Of a stretch of 64,000 nucleotides of DNA, positions 10,893 through 23,999 are shown one piece after another. The position numbers and the translations under genes are program-made. The notes under the pieces were generated by a model, which saw only the letters and a program-made list of their open reading frames with translations, was not told the DNA's origin and ran no database searches. The stretch spans positions 67,766,374 to 67,830,373 of the forward strand of contig OW387133.1 in assembly GCA_936440205.1 (NCBI GenBank), given 5' to 3'. Origin of the DNA: Lepidonotus clava (lineage: Eukaryota; Annelida; Polychaeta; Phyllodocida; Polynoidae). Each line of letters starts with the position of its first letter. Within the stretch, counting starts at the first letter, position 1.

Positions 10893-13799
10893 GGTTGAAA
10901 TGTTATAGTCCCAGTCCCAGATCACTTTGTAAAATAGCCAGGTATGTGTGCTGAATTTGTTGTCTATTAAAGTAAGACAATCTTCACACTTCGTCATCCG
11001 TATTGATTCCATACAGTCTCAAGGTAATATACAAAAGTAGGATATATGTGTACGTAGAAATTGTATGGAGCTATCTATTCTTTTGACAAGAGGCGAAAAG
11101 GATGTTAATAGGCTCAATTCGTGAAGTTATTCTTTTTATGAATAACACTTTTTATATTCTACTTGAAATAATATCTGCAAATACAACTTAAACACAGAGA
11201 TACCTATGTCTTACTATATATGATGTTGAATTATATGTGTATCAGGATAATTTTATATATTTTTTCTGTAATTAGATAATGAAAAGATATGATAGACACT
11301 GTAATATGAAAACATTAGTTGGCTTTATGAAGTAGGCCCTCTGGTGGTCATCTTGTGACAGAATATGAACCAAAAAGAGAAAAATTGATGCTGTATTTTA
11401 AACATCCTCAAGTGATCATCTTTACTTGACATAATAACTATCATGTATAATCTACTTGGTATGGGATGGTTTAAGTTGAGAAACGTGCCTTTCAATGTGT
11501 GTGATTTTAGAGCCAATTGTACGCTCCCAATGCCCATGTTCCTTTAGCCCAGGATTCTAATGTAAGGTATCAAATTTCCTTTAGCATTCAATACAGAGTA
11601 AAATTTCGCTCACAAAAGTATTCCAAGTGTCACAGAGTAAGTTGATATAATATACAGTAGGTGTTCTCCCAGTTGGCTGAACAGTATATTTGTCCAGAGT
11701 AGTACATGGAAATTGCGATGTGGCGCAGGTACACATTTCCCCAGGGAAATTCTCCCCGGCTCAGATGTCGGCAGTACAGTCATAACATCGCACTGCATAT
11801 ATTTTTGACTGTATCAAGACGTCCGAAAGGATGGATGGGTCGTTTAGATGTCTGGTTGTGATAAGTTTACCTTGACCTTTTGCTCATTCAAAACGCGTCT
11901 CATTTTTTAAAAAAAACTAAGTTCGGAAGAAATATACCCGTAGTGCATTACAAGAACCGTTTAAATTTTAGCTTGTTTTCATTTTTGGTTGTTGATTGGA
12001 GTGAAAAAGCACCATCATCCAGAGTTGCAAAATTGTATTCGTTTACAGTGGATATCGTAATCAGTAGTATTTATTTACAATGGATACCGTAATCGGTAGT
12101 GCAGTCTGCTTGGAAGTTAGGTGGAAAATTTAGTGCTTTGAAAAAGTTCCATGTAATTTTTCATTTGCTCGTTTTTGTTATTGTGTTTGTTGAAGAAGAA
12201 AAATAGATCAAAATGAAATTCTAGTTCGTTTAGGGTTATCACCAATCTTGTCTTATCGATCGGTACAGGAAATAGAATTCGGACAGCAGCATTCTACAAT
12301 TTCCTTTACACTGAAGTAACCCTCCTCATGACCACCAGTTAAATAATACTCCTGTTCCTCGACAAGCTTTAAGGAAAAAAGGCAGTCTATTATAAGTGAG
12401 TTCCATGTGGTACACTGTTGAAATAAACATGCAAATTCATTCTTCGCCTCTCGTTACATATCCATTAATGCTGACCTCTCTTGGAGGTAGGTGAATATTC
12501 CTTTGGTGATGTAGATATCAATACCATATCCGATCGATGCGAGAACTGCTGTAGCCGAGAAGTAACTAAAGCACTGCAAAATAAAAAACCTCTAAGTCAA
12601 ATATATGTACAAATGAAAAAAGAAATTAAAATGATAGACATGAGCCAAATACATGTATTATGGTTCGCTAAGGACATACAACACTGTGAAGTAGGTGTGT
12701 TGTCAAACGTCAAGGCATGATCTACGTCATATTGACAGGTGAAACACCATCTGCACGGTTTACATAAGATACCGAGGGGTCAAGAGTTCACGTACTAGTT
12801 TAATGATAGACAATTATGTGTCTGTCGAGGAACAATGTACGGACCACACATGGAGCCATTAACTTTCATTCATGCAGTGACCTCATGCACGAGTTTCCTT
12901 CACCAGTCACACGGTGAACTTGAGTTTAGGGAGGAGGTGTAAAGTAATTGAAAATTATGTAACGAGAAATGGAATCGTTGAGAAAGGGTTTGTCCAAATA
13001 CGACCAAATGAATGGAGATTTAAAGAACCGTTGTTATTTTGTTACCTGCAGTATAAGATAAGAGGGCTCTAATTGTCAATGCAATGTACTATTAGGGGCG
13101 GTCACGGTTCTACGTGCATTTGCATGGAGCCATTAAAAAAGCCTATTCTAGATAATGTATAATTTTGATTACAGTGCCATGTCTTTGAAATACACGTTTG
13201 TCGATACACACATACATGTACACAAATTGTGGCACAGGAAGATGACATGATACAGAGGCAAATGAATCTTGAAGGCTCTGGCGAAATAAGGGAGTATTAT
13301 TTCACACACTGTAATCAGTACCTGCTTATGCCAGACCATATCTTAGCAATTGGCCAGAAAGGTCACCTGGTCTTACGTACCATGATGATCCCCACTATAG
13401 ACCGCGCAAACAAATTGTATGTTCGTATGAAAACGAAGTAGCCAAACAGGAGGTGAATTCCGTGCGTTTTTCGATACCATTTATCCTTATTAGAACCGTT
13501 AAAATCAAGATGTTTTAATTTGTGCCAAACTATTTTAGCAAGATTTTAGCAGATTTAGGTAAGATTTGGTAAGATCAATCAGAACCTAGTGATATGGACT
13601 GTTACTCAGGCCTATTCGATACATTCTTTCTTAGCATCCGTATATTGGGTTGGTGTAATATTTCTTAAGAATTACACCCTTGTAATGCATTTTTGGATAA
13701 CATAATTGTAGCTTAATCATCCGCTGTATGGTAAAACATCTGCGAAAGTAAACCCGATACGCTCTCAAAGGATACAAGAGACCACCTGGGACTATGGCT
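10893..13799. other. Intergenic AT-rich stretch downstream of NEPRO
   Basis: This contains the NEPRO 3'UTR at its left end and otherwise no supported gene. ORFs of 60-79 codons (for example 12481-12720 and 13229-13441) have no family resemblance and are the lengths expected by chance in AT-rich DNA. I see no tRNA-like or tandem-repeat structure. Confidence 0.5.
10966..10971 (+). promoter_or_regulatory. Candidate polyadenylation signal ATTAAA for NEPRO
   Basis: ATTAAA, the commonest variant of the animal AATAAA signal, lies 74 bases after the NEPRO stop codon. It would give a short 3'UTR of about 100 bases. A T/GT-rich element is not obvious just downstream, so the true cleavage site could be further on. 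Confidence 0.4.
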
Positions 13800-16700
13800 T
13801 GTATACGAGTTGCCATAAGAAGAGTCGCTTGCTATATAGGGCACGCCTCCTTCTAGATGGCCCCAGCGAGGTCCAGCTCATCGAGAAGCTCTTTTGCCAG
13901 CGCCTAGTATCTCTCTTCTGGGGTTTCTATGGGCGATGCGGAGCGCTGCAGCTAATGTCAACAGGGCATCGATTTAATTAGGGCTACTCGGAGCGCTCCT
14001 TGAGCAGGACACAAACACGATTAGTCTGCTAGCGTGGCTCGAGGAGGGAGAGGAGCGGCCACGTCCGAGTGGCTCAGGTGGCCCCTACAACTGTTTTAGA
14101 GCAATTGTTTTCCCTGCTTTTACAACTCAAGGCCGGGTGCCTATACTGTTACGCGTTGGTGTAGGAGCGAAGGGAGTAGTCAGAATAATATTCTGACTAC
14201 TCCCTTCGCTCCTACATATTATATTATGTTAACATTATGTTAACTCTCACACGTCCTTGAAAAAAAAAACGTGTAACCATTAGAGTAGGCTCTCGATAAT
14301 ACGCGCGCATTACCACTAAAAGCAGACAGTCATGAACATTTCGAAGGCTCACAATCCTTTACTGCATTTGTGCATCTCGGCCGTACATCTTCATATCCCT
14401 TTCTAATGGACCCGTTTGTGAATGAAAGGGAATTTCTTTTACCATTCTGTAGTGATATTGATATTCCTTCTTTGATGGCGCCAATTTAATAAAATAACAA
14501 CTACACTATGCAAGATGCATTAGCTTTGATGCAACGAGAACAGAGCCACTTCGAGTACGAGTGCACATCCTATTGCCTGGCGGCGTATTCCTCGGTTTAT
14601 AGTTTTATTCAAAGCATTAAACTTGATAACCGTTGGGTTTTTATATAGCTGAGTGTACACTTGTTTTATCGTTCTTTTCTCTATTGCCCTCGTTAAACCA
14701 GGCTCGCATCCTGAGATCCATAGTAAAATGAGACACAGGGTAGGCGTCAATGCCATTACTATTCATGATATGCATTGTTCTTGCCTACATGACACCAGAG
14801 AGAAGGCAGGTAGAACTTGAATGCAATCGGCGCCGCGGGTAGGGTGAGGGTGGGTAATACAGGGGTGCATCACTTAATTAAGTTGGTCATGGAGGCGGAC
14901 AAAGTGACAAGTTACAATACATTGACGGCGGAATGAGCACCGCTACGATGTCAGACCGGGTCATTTCTGGTCCGCTGACAAGCTAGAGACGAATCCCACC
15001 AAGTCGTGGGACAATCAGGCATAAACTGGCCCAGTGCGAGCAGCTCATGTCGGCGCGAGCTGAGCAGCTCAAATGGTTCGTAAAGGAGGGGCCCTACACC
15101 CACCCTCGAGACAAATCACATCAGTGCTGCTGAAAGACATCCCCCCCAAAACAGAACTCATTTAGCGCCTTAATTGGAATCTATTGATTGGCTCCAATTT
15201 TCACTGCCTTTGCCCGTCTAATTGTGTTTGGTATTTCAACCACGGGTTCACCCAGGCGGAAAATATCACCCTGGCAGTGAGCTATTTGCAGTCGTGGTTA
15301 TTACGCCAAAACAAATGGGGCTGATTGCAACACGTTTACGGCTCAGGAGAGGAAGGATGGTGACGGGCTGCTAAGGGGGTGTCAGGACGTATGAATCAGG
15401 AGCCAGGCGGGCCTTGGACTGGGCTCAATACACCACTAATAAGACTCCTTTTACTGGCAGACGACCACCGTGGGTTTGTTACCCGGAATTTGGATCCTGT
15501 TAGCAGAGGTACCGGCGGTCGGGCGATCTTTATCTGATTATAAAGGTGTGAGCGGCGTCCCTCACTGAGCCGTCGCCCCGGTTCAGGCAGGGAAGGAGGT
15601 GGGAAGGAGGGCAGGACTTGGGACTTTGGGACTGCAGGCATACTGCTGCTGTCTGCCTGTAGAATGCCTGATAAATACCAGCCCGATCTGGGCGCATTTT
15701 GATGAATAATAAAACTGGCTGATTCAATAGGAGCCCTGACGAAGTTCTCGCCAAGCTGGGCTACAGATAGGAGTGGCGCAGCTGTCCCCTTGGCGCGGCC
15801 AGCAGAAATGTGGCGCGGAGCTGGGACAGCGTCTTGTAGGAGCCAATCAAACTGTCCATTCAGGGCGAGGCTCTTCCCTGGAAGCCGCCCATGAATATAC
15901 GCCTGATGATGGCACCAGCGTGTTTGTGTGTGTCTGGAGGGCAGGAGATAGATGGAGCCTTGCCTGCCGCCCATATATAACCGAACATGTCACATTAACA
16001 ATTACACGGCCGCGCCCACGCCGCCATCCTTGTGTCCGACTCGGGCGCGTCCAGTCACACCTCAATCAGCCCGGTCAGAAGCCATCAACCCGGGCCTGAT
16101 TGGTTTCCAAAATTTGCAACGGGTCTTGCTGACCTCCATCGTGAGAGGCGGCCGCCAGGGTCTGTATCTGGTCACGGCACCCGGCCGCCAAAGGCCCTAG
16201 CCCGGCCATTGAGCCGAATATAGGACCCGCCCACCATAAAAGGGCCAGGCGAACTGCAGGCTGACCTGCTCCACCTCGGCAAACACAGCTAATCCCCTCC
16301 AAACCCGCATTCATGCAAAATCCAGGTCATTGCATTTCTTTACATCATGCTTTCTTTCCCTTGTTTTTTACTCTAGCATCATTTTAAAACGCCACCTGAA
16401 TAAGAAAAACAATGTGCTGGTTAAGTCACGCAATGTTCTTCTCACAGTATAGGAGGACTCGGGCTCGTGTCGCCCTGTAAAAAGAAACAAAGAAGTGACT
16501 CGTCTCTGAAAATGCGGCAGGTCTTGTTTATCGCCTATACCGGCGAGCAACACATCAGTGGCGTGCCACAGAAGGGGCTGGTAAAGGCAGCTAAAGAAGG
16601 TCACGAGAGAAACTATCCGAAATCAATGGTTTCTTGTACGCTGCTCGGCCTGCAACTGTATGGCATTTCGCATGCCAATGGAAGGACTCGGTGTTGTTTA

Positions 16701-18420
16701 TTTCGTGTTTTAGCAGCGGCCTTATTGATTGCAACCTGCACCAAAAAGGCGGCTACGGGCCTGTTGAGTACTCCAACCTACCCCTCCTGCCTCAGCCGAA
16801 CCCATCCCTCTATATGGCGCACTCGTCTGACATTAAATTCTCTTTACGTGTTTCTCTACGTCTGAATGGTTGGCCAAATGAAGCATGCCTTGGGTGGGAT
16901 TACCAGCGATGTGCAATCACGTACACATTGTCTTTGGTGCCTGGTACGTCGGCCTGTTGGCAGCTGGGTCCGCTCCTGTCTGGAGGGGTGTGGGTTGTGG
17001 GGCCCTGCTCCTGGTGGTGTTGTCGAGGCAGGTCATGCCTGCCGTGTGTGCGCCACCGTTTGGCGAAACACCCCCTCACATCTTTCATTGTCAAGCCGAG
17101 GCCCATTTGGTATTGTGTATGTGCATGGGAATGCAAACACGCGCTGGCCAATTGCGGCTTCAAGTGAGCAGCTCGGATCATGCCTGGAGCCGCCGCCGGC
17201 TATGTGCTCTTTGTATCAGCGCCCGGCCAGGCTCTGCCAATACTCTAACCGCCGCGTTTACCTGCGCCTAACCACCACCGGGCCCGCCCGTGGTGGTCGT
17301 GGTATTGGATGGGCGCCAACCCTACTGAATTTGGTTTCTCCAGGAGCTGAAAGAATTCCTGCCAATATAAACAGCAGCTTTCGATAACTGCACTCCGCCC
17401 GGCCGCAGAGGGACCTTGATGATTCCTGAGGGTTTAGGGGAGCGGGAGAGGGTGGTATTGCTTTAATGCATGGCCAAAGTTGAGAGCGGTCAAGATGAGC
17501 TTGGGAGTAAATAGAGCGTGCACGATAGCCGTGTATTGTGCCGTACATCAGCGGGAAACAAGTTAGGCAGTGCCCCCTCTATGCGCAATCGATAAAGTCG
17601 GATTTCCTTGTAGGGTGGAGGGCAGGAGACCTTTAAGACCCACGTCTGAGCGGCTTCTCGTGGTGGCAGTGTGTCGCATCCAATAACAAATGAAGCATAA
17701 ACCTCCATCCTCGCGCCATAATTCACACCCCCTACATGCATAGCCCTTGTCCGCCGCCGGGCGCTTTAATGCCCGCATTGCTGGCAATAGTCTCGCCGAG
17801 GGGTGCGGGAAGCCCTCAGCTAGAGGCTTTCAGCAGGGCCTTCAAAGCCTGCGGCCCGTGGGCGTCGCAGTGAGCACTACCAATGAGGGGAGTCGTGGAG
17901 GAGCAGGAGGAGGTGGGCTGTAGTAGGGGTTCAGGGGAGAGGGGGTGCTCCTGGCAGTGGAGAGGCCAGTCTATCCTGTCTAGCTCCTCCAGTACTGATC
18001 CCATCAGTCCCAATCATCACGCCAGGCCCTGATGGCTCCAGCTGAGTCGGCAGGAGGAGCTGTCAGCCACTGGAGCACCTACAATAGCGCCCCTTTTGAC
18101 CCGCCACTATTGGCGCCGCGTTACAAACACCTCCAGCAGTGCAAAGGTCGATTGGTGCTGTCCAGAGCAAAGCACCAAGTACGGCCATTAAGGCAGGTAG
18201 CACCTCCTTCAGTTTTACCCTTCTTAACCGCTAAAGATGACTTTTCATGCACGGGCCAGGCACCTGGAGAGTCCGGACATGTCATGCAGGCAGCCGCCAA
18301 TAGCTACTGGTAGATTCCCACCGTCTCGACACGCGACGTCTTCTCCAGGGTGTTACTGGTGACGGGGACGTTAAGGAGGGCCAGGCCAACGCGGCCACTA
18401 ATCAATGTGGGGAAGACTCA
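13800..18420. other. GC-rich noncoding block, candidate regulatory DNA
   Basis: The sequence turns GC-rich here, especially 14820-18420, between AT-rich flanks. ORFs occur on both strands at once (for example 15396-15974 on the - strand and 16634-17167 on the + strand), as expected where few AT-rich stops occur. None shows a domain, signal peptide, splice context or biased substitution of similar residues. Short transcription-factor-like words are common, such as TCACACCT followed by CAATCA near 16058 (T-box plus Pbx type), ATGCAAAAT near 16314 (octamer type), and CCAAT boxes. The block lies between the 3' ends of two genes. It reads best as conserved-noncoding-type DNA, but conservation cannot be tested here. 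Confidence 0.3.
14160..14216. repeat. Near-perfect 28-bp inverted repeat (hairpin)
   Basis: Arms at 14160-14187 and 14189-14216 are exact inverse complements, separated by one base. The arm begins TGTAGGAGCGAAGGGAG and ends TAGTCAGAATA. No TIR-internal sequence remains, so it could be two ends of a MITE joined after internal deletion or a foldback element. An adjacent direct repeat, ATTATGTTAAC twice near 14222-14243, follows it. The lack of a loop argues against a miRNA precursor. Confidence 0.9.
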
Positions 18421-21031
18421 TAGGTAGAAAGACTCATTTCTTTAATTCGAAGTGTAAAGCAAGATTCAGTTAGGTAAACTGGAAATTACTAAATGTATCA
18501 AAGCGAAGAGAAATGTTTTTAAAACCGTATATCATTACATGAGGATATTATGAATATTCTGTCTGGCGTTTTATCAATCCAATACTGTTATTATCAATTG
18601 TTTGTTTACTCATTTATTACTATCCAATGTACGCGAGAGAACACGAGAACATTTATTATTGAGTTAAGACTAGAATAGATAATTTTACTCCTACGGCAAC
18701 GTTATGCAGCAATTAGATGTGCAATAAAAATAAACGTTAGCCCAAGCCAGTTCGGTAATATTATAACACAAACATAAAAATAATATTGAACATAAGGATT
18801 GTTTGATGCACAAAACATTGGTAATGCATAATATACTGTAATAAGTGTTTATTTCTGGATCGTTCATGGATGAAGGACAAGTTTTCCATTGATTTTGTCG
18901 TTTTGCCCACCTTAACCGATCTGTGAGAAAGGCCACGTGTAGCAGACACACCATGACTCATCCCTCACGTTTTATTTGTGTCGCAATTCTTTTACATTAC
19001 ATGGGCAGCAGGCATGGGCGAGAACTTCGCCACAGTTCTTATTCTACCTGTCTTTACGATAACCATTCATGCTAACACATTTTATTTGAATGCTTTTGCA
19101 CGTCAAGCTTCTTTGCGGAAGCGTTCAATAACTGAGGCAACTTATTCGTTGACGACCACAAAATACGTCTCATTCGGTGAAGATATTATCTTGGTATTCA
19201 ACCTGGTGAATCGATCAATATTTTTTATTGGGATAATGCCATCAATTTAGGATATCGTGAATAGAACGTTTGTTCTGGAAATGATCTTTTTTCGTTTAAT
19301 CGATGAGATAAAACAATGCCATAAAAAGGGGACAGTAAACACCAGGTTGTGAAGATGGGGGAGTGACAGAGAATCAATGGTGATGACAAAGACAGAGTGT
19401 GGATCGTTTGTACCTTAAAAGGCCACCCAACCTTGTTACAAGCCAAGGACAGCAAATTATACTCTACATCGGCATTTTATCAGTCACACCTGCTTGTTTT
19501 TACATAAAATATTTACATGATAAAGTTGAAAAGATATTGTCTGTTTGAACATTGCTAAAAACTGATAAACAAAAATAAATTCAAATATATTCAAATGTGT
19601 TACGAAGCAGAGATTCAAATTTCTTTTGCTATACATACATCATGTGTTAGTTTAAACAACGAGTTATAGCTTAAGTTTCAATTATCTTAATTAATCCACG
19701 CAAGCAATACAAACGGGCTGTTTACGTTGATGGGACATTTTATATACTTATAAGTCTATTCTGTGATTTCATATATTTGTTCGGTTCACTTCACGAACAA
19801 AACGTTATTGTTTGCAATACATATGCTACACATTTATGCATAATACTTAAATTCTGCCCACTGTAATCAGTGACATTATAATTCTATAATCATTTCTAAA
19901 ATGCGGCGATATAAATGAATTTTAGTGTAGTAAACATGCTTTTTGTTAGCTGTCTTTGTTAATCGATGACTGCCCCATGTGGACAACAGAAAGGGTTATC
20001 ACAAATGATCTATGACATGTTTTTATGATATGTTCTCTTAGAGAGAATAAAATTTGATAAGTAAATTTTCTTTTCCTAGATGAACAAAAATGTGTAATTG
20101 CATGAGAGTTGGTATGAAAAGTTGTGTGTGATGAAATTGTGGGCATGTACAAAATAGTGCAATAGTACACAACCTTTATAGTGGGGCACAGTGCAAATGT
20201 TACTATTAACATACATGTGATCATCTCATGACTGGCCAAGAACACTATATCACAAAATTAAAAATGACCACGACCGCCTTGAGATTATCACAACATAAGA
20301 AATATTTACAACCATCTCAATCCACTGCATAATCAAATTTACTAAATTACATGATTCCATTTTCATAATTACAAAGGCAGTTTTCTTATCTATGACCTTA
20401 ATGTAGCTTTCATTCATTTGTACATACGCAGCACCCATGTGAAAATATGTGTAACCATTGGTGGATTAGAAAAGACATTTAAAGTCTCTAAATCAATACA
20501 CTGTATTATGGATTACTTCAAAAGTGGGAAAAACAAAACATTCATGGGATCTGTGAAGCTATACACCGTCGGCTGACGGTTGAGTCTCAACATTTCCACT
20601 GTGCATCGACCGCTTCTTGATATCGCAGACGGGAATGCACATAAGTTTGTGACATCTCCAGTATTAGCACTTTTTAGGAACTACTGTCGCGTAATTAAAC
20701 TGTCACTGCGAGATCGATTCCATAAATGACGATAGGCATACTGGATTCCCTAATCAGGTGCTATATATTTACTTATTCCAGTCCAGCGGAGTAAGTGGGG
20801 ATTCTGATATAAGTCGGGTTTAGGTAAAATTGCACATTATCGTCAATGTTAAGGTGGCGAGTTTCCAAGACCGCCGCACATGATAGCAAAATATACTTGT
20901 TTTCTCTATAACAATATATATACAGTCAATCTGACATGCCCCTTCTGCGTCACATTCATTGTTTTGCGTTGATATGATTGGCTGCAAATGGCGACCCACG
21001 GAATTTGGCAAGATAGTTTGAGCAGAGACTG
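18421..21031. other. AT-rich stretch, includes 3' flank of the - strand gene
   Basis: The right end should contain the 3'UTR of the gene whose stop codon is at 21032-21034 on the - strand. I did not find a convincing AATAAA (TTTATT on the + strand) close to the stop, so the 3' end is not fixed. ORFs here are short, on both strands and without family resemblance. No repeat stands out. Confidence 0.4.
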
Positions 21032-22366
21032 CTATAAGCGCGTGTCACCGTACCGCTGTGGTTGTACATGCGCCGAGGGTTTGAGTCCAGCCTCTTTTTG
21101 TTGGAGTTCTTTGATAAACATTTTGACCTTACCAATATCGTTTCCATCCTGGTGATCTACGCCGTTCACCATGGGTTCATGCCCATTCACGTGTCCATTC
21201 ACTGTGACGCCGTTCACCATTGGTGCCCCCGTACTACTTCTGATGCCCGGACGACCAACAGCTTCAGGGGCGCCGGAGTCGGAAGAGGAGAGCCTGGTCA
21301 GCCCGTTCTTAACAGACCCATTTTGGGGTTTCTTAGCAACAGGTGGAGGCTGTGATTTCTTAGGGGGCGGGGAGGAACATGAGGCCTCGGGAATACTGTC
21401 CCGTTTAGTGTCTCTGAGATAAAAGGGCCTTTCTTGCTTCAGGGGCTGCACTACTGCCACAGATATTTCAGAATCTTTCGAATCTCTGAAATCTGAAGGT
21501 GGGTCGATGTGGGAATCGCTCGAGTCGATAGTCTTATTGTCATAGCCGAACAAGTGAGCGTTCTTGGTGCTGAGGAGCGAGTCGTAGCGGTCGTCGTCGT
21601 CGGTGGGTGGAGGCTGTGACGGCGGGGGAGGCGGCCGGGACGTGGGGCGCAGTGACGGGGGTCGGGACGACACCATCTTAAGCTCGTCCAGGACGTCGTC
21701 CTGCCAGTTGGGGTCGACCTTCTCACTGGGGTCCTCGGCCTGGAAGCTGAGGTTAATGATCCCCCTCCTGACCGGGGCCACGATGGGCTGCTGCCCCTGA
21801 ACGCCCGCCTCGGCCGCCAGGTGGTCGTCGTCTTCCTGGTCGATGGTGCCCAGGGAGCAGCTGTCCGACTCCTCCCCGCGCTCCCTGCGGGCGCTGGGCG
21901 GCGGGCCGTGCCCGTTCACGTAACTAGGGACCCCCGGGCCCCTCGGCCGGCTCACACGGTCGTAAATCTCTATGGAGTTGAGGCTGTCCTTACTCTGCTT
22001 CCGCCTCAGCGTGCTGCTGCTGGGCATCACCTCCATCGGGTCCTCGATGGAGTCCAGCGAGATGTCGCCGTTCGTCAGGCGCTTCTTCTTCGATGTGCGT
22101 GGAATGGTCATATCAGTTGAACTCTCCCCGAAGCCGCCCATCATAAGGGCGTGGGGACTGTCTATGGTGCGCAGTGTATTATAGTGATTGGAGAAACTAA
22201 GTGCACTAGCGGAACTGTCCTCTCGCAGTAAGATGTACTTGGCGTCGGCAGACGACTTCTCACTTCCGGTCTCGCTATCAAACTCGGGGCGCCACTTCCG
22301 CCCATTAGTGACGTAACTCCTTCGGTAGCCTTCCGAAACCGACCCGACAGAACCAACTGAAGAAAT
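21032..22366 (-). CDS. 3'-terminal coding exon: disordered tail ending in PDZ ligand DTRL
   Basis: On the - strand a strong acceptor (pyrimidine-rich tract ending TTTGCAG, 22367-22370) is followed by 444 codons in phase 0, starting ISSVGSVGSVSEG, and a TAG stop at 21032-21034. The product is low in hydrophobic residues and rich in S, P, D and G, so it is probably disordered. Visible features, numbered from the exon start, are four YxxPhi motifs (YILL 44, YNTL 62, YDRV 135, YDSL 261), PPPPPSQPPP at 245-254, an SH3-ligand-like PPPKKSQPPPVAKKP at 333-347, VNG repeats at 384-403, and C-terminal YGDTRL, a class I PDZ-binding motif. This suits the cytoplasmic tail of a transmembrane receptor or adhesion protein, but it could be the end of a scaffold protein. 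I do not recognise the family. GC-rich codon use, unlike the AT-rich NEPRO last exon, matches the surrounding DNA. Earlier exons are not identifiable. Confidence 0.8.
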   Translation of the reverse strand: MSSVGSVGSVSEGYRRSYVTNGRKWRPEFDSETGSEKSSADAKYILLREDSSASALSFSNHYNTLRTIDSPHALMMGGFGESSTDMTIPRTSKKKRLTNGDISLDSIEDPMEVMPSSSTLRRKQSKDSLNSIEIYDRVSRPRGPGVPSYVNGHGPPPSARRERGEESDSCSLGTIDQEDDDHLAAEAGVQGQQPIVAPVRRGIINLSFQAEDPSEKVDPNWQDDVLDELKMVSSRPPSLRPTSRPPPPPSQPPPTDDDDRYDSLLSTKNAHLFGYDNKTIDSSDSHIDPPSDFRDSKDSEISVAVVQPLKQERPFYLRDTKRDSIPEASCSSPPPKKSQPPPVAKKPQNGSVKNGLTRLSSSDSGAPEAVGRPGIRSSTGAPMVNGVTVNGHVNGHEPMVNGVDHQDGNDIGKVKMFIKELQQKEAGLKPSAHVQPQRYGDTRL

Positions 22367-22372
22367 CTGCAA

Positions 22373-23999
22373 AGACAGAAAAAGGAGACATAAGTAAAGA
22401 AAAATGTATATTCAGATTACATTATGAGAGAAAATAAAGGAGTGGAAGGTGTCGTGGACTTTGGGGCTTTCCTAAAAAGAAAAATACAACGAATGCACAC
22501 TCATTATTAAATGACATATTTCAATTCTAGTTTTGTTGAGACCAATGGATTTTGTTATCAAACGTAAATTATAAGCTTAACCATAGTCTTCAGACTCAAT
22601 CCTTTCAATACCTATATGTAGTCTAATATCAAAGACCCAAACATGAGCTACTCGCCAATCTCTTTGTGAAAACTCTGGTTAACCTTCATGTTGTCCTTTA
22701 GCCATATCAAAGCCCACCGTCCCTGCACAGTGAGATATTGATGAGCCTGTGACATAAGCTCAAGCCATGCGGCAGGGCCAGGCGCCCTACCTGGCCGGGC
22801 TTACCACGCAATCGTGGTATCTAGCTCATTAGTTCGGATTACAGGTCTTACGTAAGGGCGCCCTGATCACCCTGGTGGCCGTTAGAGGACAATGCTGCCT
22901 AACGAAGTGCGCTGATGAGATGTGTGTTCGGGGCTAAGGTTCATTTACCAGGGCATGAGGGCCCATTTCTCTTATACAGCAGTAGTTGTAACAGCGAATA
23001 TAGTCGGTTTTGTTAACCTCATATCACTAACAAGAGGGTGTGTCGAGTCTGAACAATGTGGTCCAATACTGCCGAGAAATAGAGCACTGTGAGATAAGCC
23101 AACACCTTTCTGCAGAGACAAAAAGCGCGCAGCTGTTCCGATATGAGCACGCCACAGTAACCAGACCACACCCTAAATGAAAACCTCTCAGTGGAAAAAG
23201 AGAAGGGGATCTTATGACGACGCCTAAATTATCTCCGAGGAACGTGAGAACACAAGGCCGCCATCCCGCCGACCTAAATACAAACAAACTGCTCGGGTGA
23301 CGTGGAAGCCCGAGTGAACCAATTATCCCTGTTTTGTACCTGGGGTATTACCCAGATGCAAAATGTTAGTTATTGTTATTGGTGCTGCGACAATTAGACC
23401 TAGAGTCGCCTGCGCGTCTCTCCGACAAGTAGGCCTATCAGGTAACACTCTGTATTGTCTGGGCATCATCTAGCCCCTCTTGGTGCTGTCAGATCGGGGG
23501 AAGACGGGCGGGCAGGGTAAAGGGGCGTGTATCAGGGGAGGGGGAGGCGAGCTGGGTCCATCCAGGGTAAAGGTCACCCTCGTGATAGCTTAACAAAGAG
23601 GGGCATGATCCCGATGGGTTTGGTGGTAAGTGTGCGCTAATTATCACGACATTTTACACAAAGAAAATTCGGAGAGAGGATCGAGGGGATCAAAGCACCC
23701 CTCCCCTTTTTTTCTGAAAACAAAATTAGTTAATTTAAAATTCGACCCTTGAGTCACTGAGTTAAACCGACTCAACAGCGCCTTCAGTGAATATTAAAAT
23801 ACAAAAAGAACTATTTTGTCTTCATTCTATGGGGTAAGTGCACAAAGGGCATGCTCGTAATAGAATAAAACACACCTGCGCAATAAGTACCACCTCGCTG
23901 TGGGAAAAGTGAGTTCCCTAAAAGTCAGTAATTCAGTGATATATAACTGGCAACAGGTCCGCTGGGCAGGCATCTACGTCATCTTTCATTAGAGCAACC
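22373..23999. other. Probable intron of the - strand gene (proximal part)
   Basis: This follows the acceptor of the terminal exon on the - strand, so it begins as intron. No penultimate exon with a phase-0 donor could be recognised. The 22740-23580 part is GC-moderate with short palindromic words such as GGCCGGGCTTACC, and the rest is AT-rich. No repeat or RNA gene is seen. Confidence 0.4.

Noticed and set aside
15396-15974. 192-codon ORF on the - strand
   Set aside because: It lies in a GC-rich block where long ORFs occur on both strands. The peptide has no domain, periodicity or splice context, and an overlapping ORF occupies the other strand.
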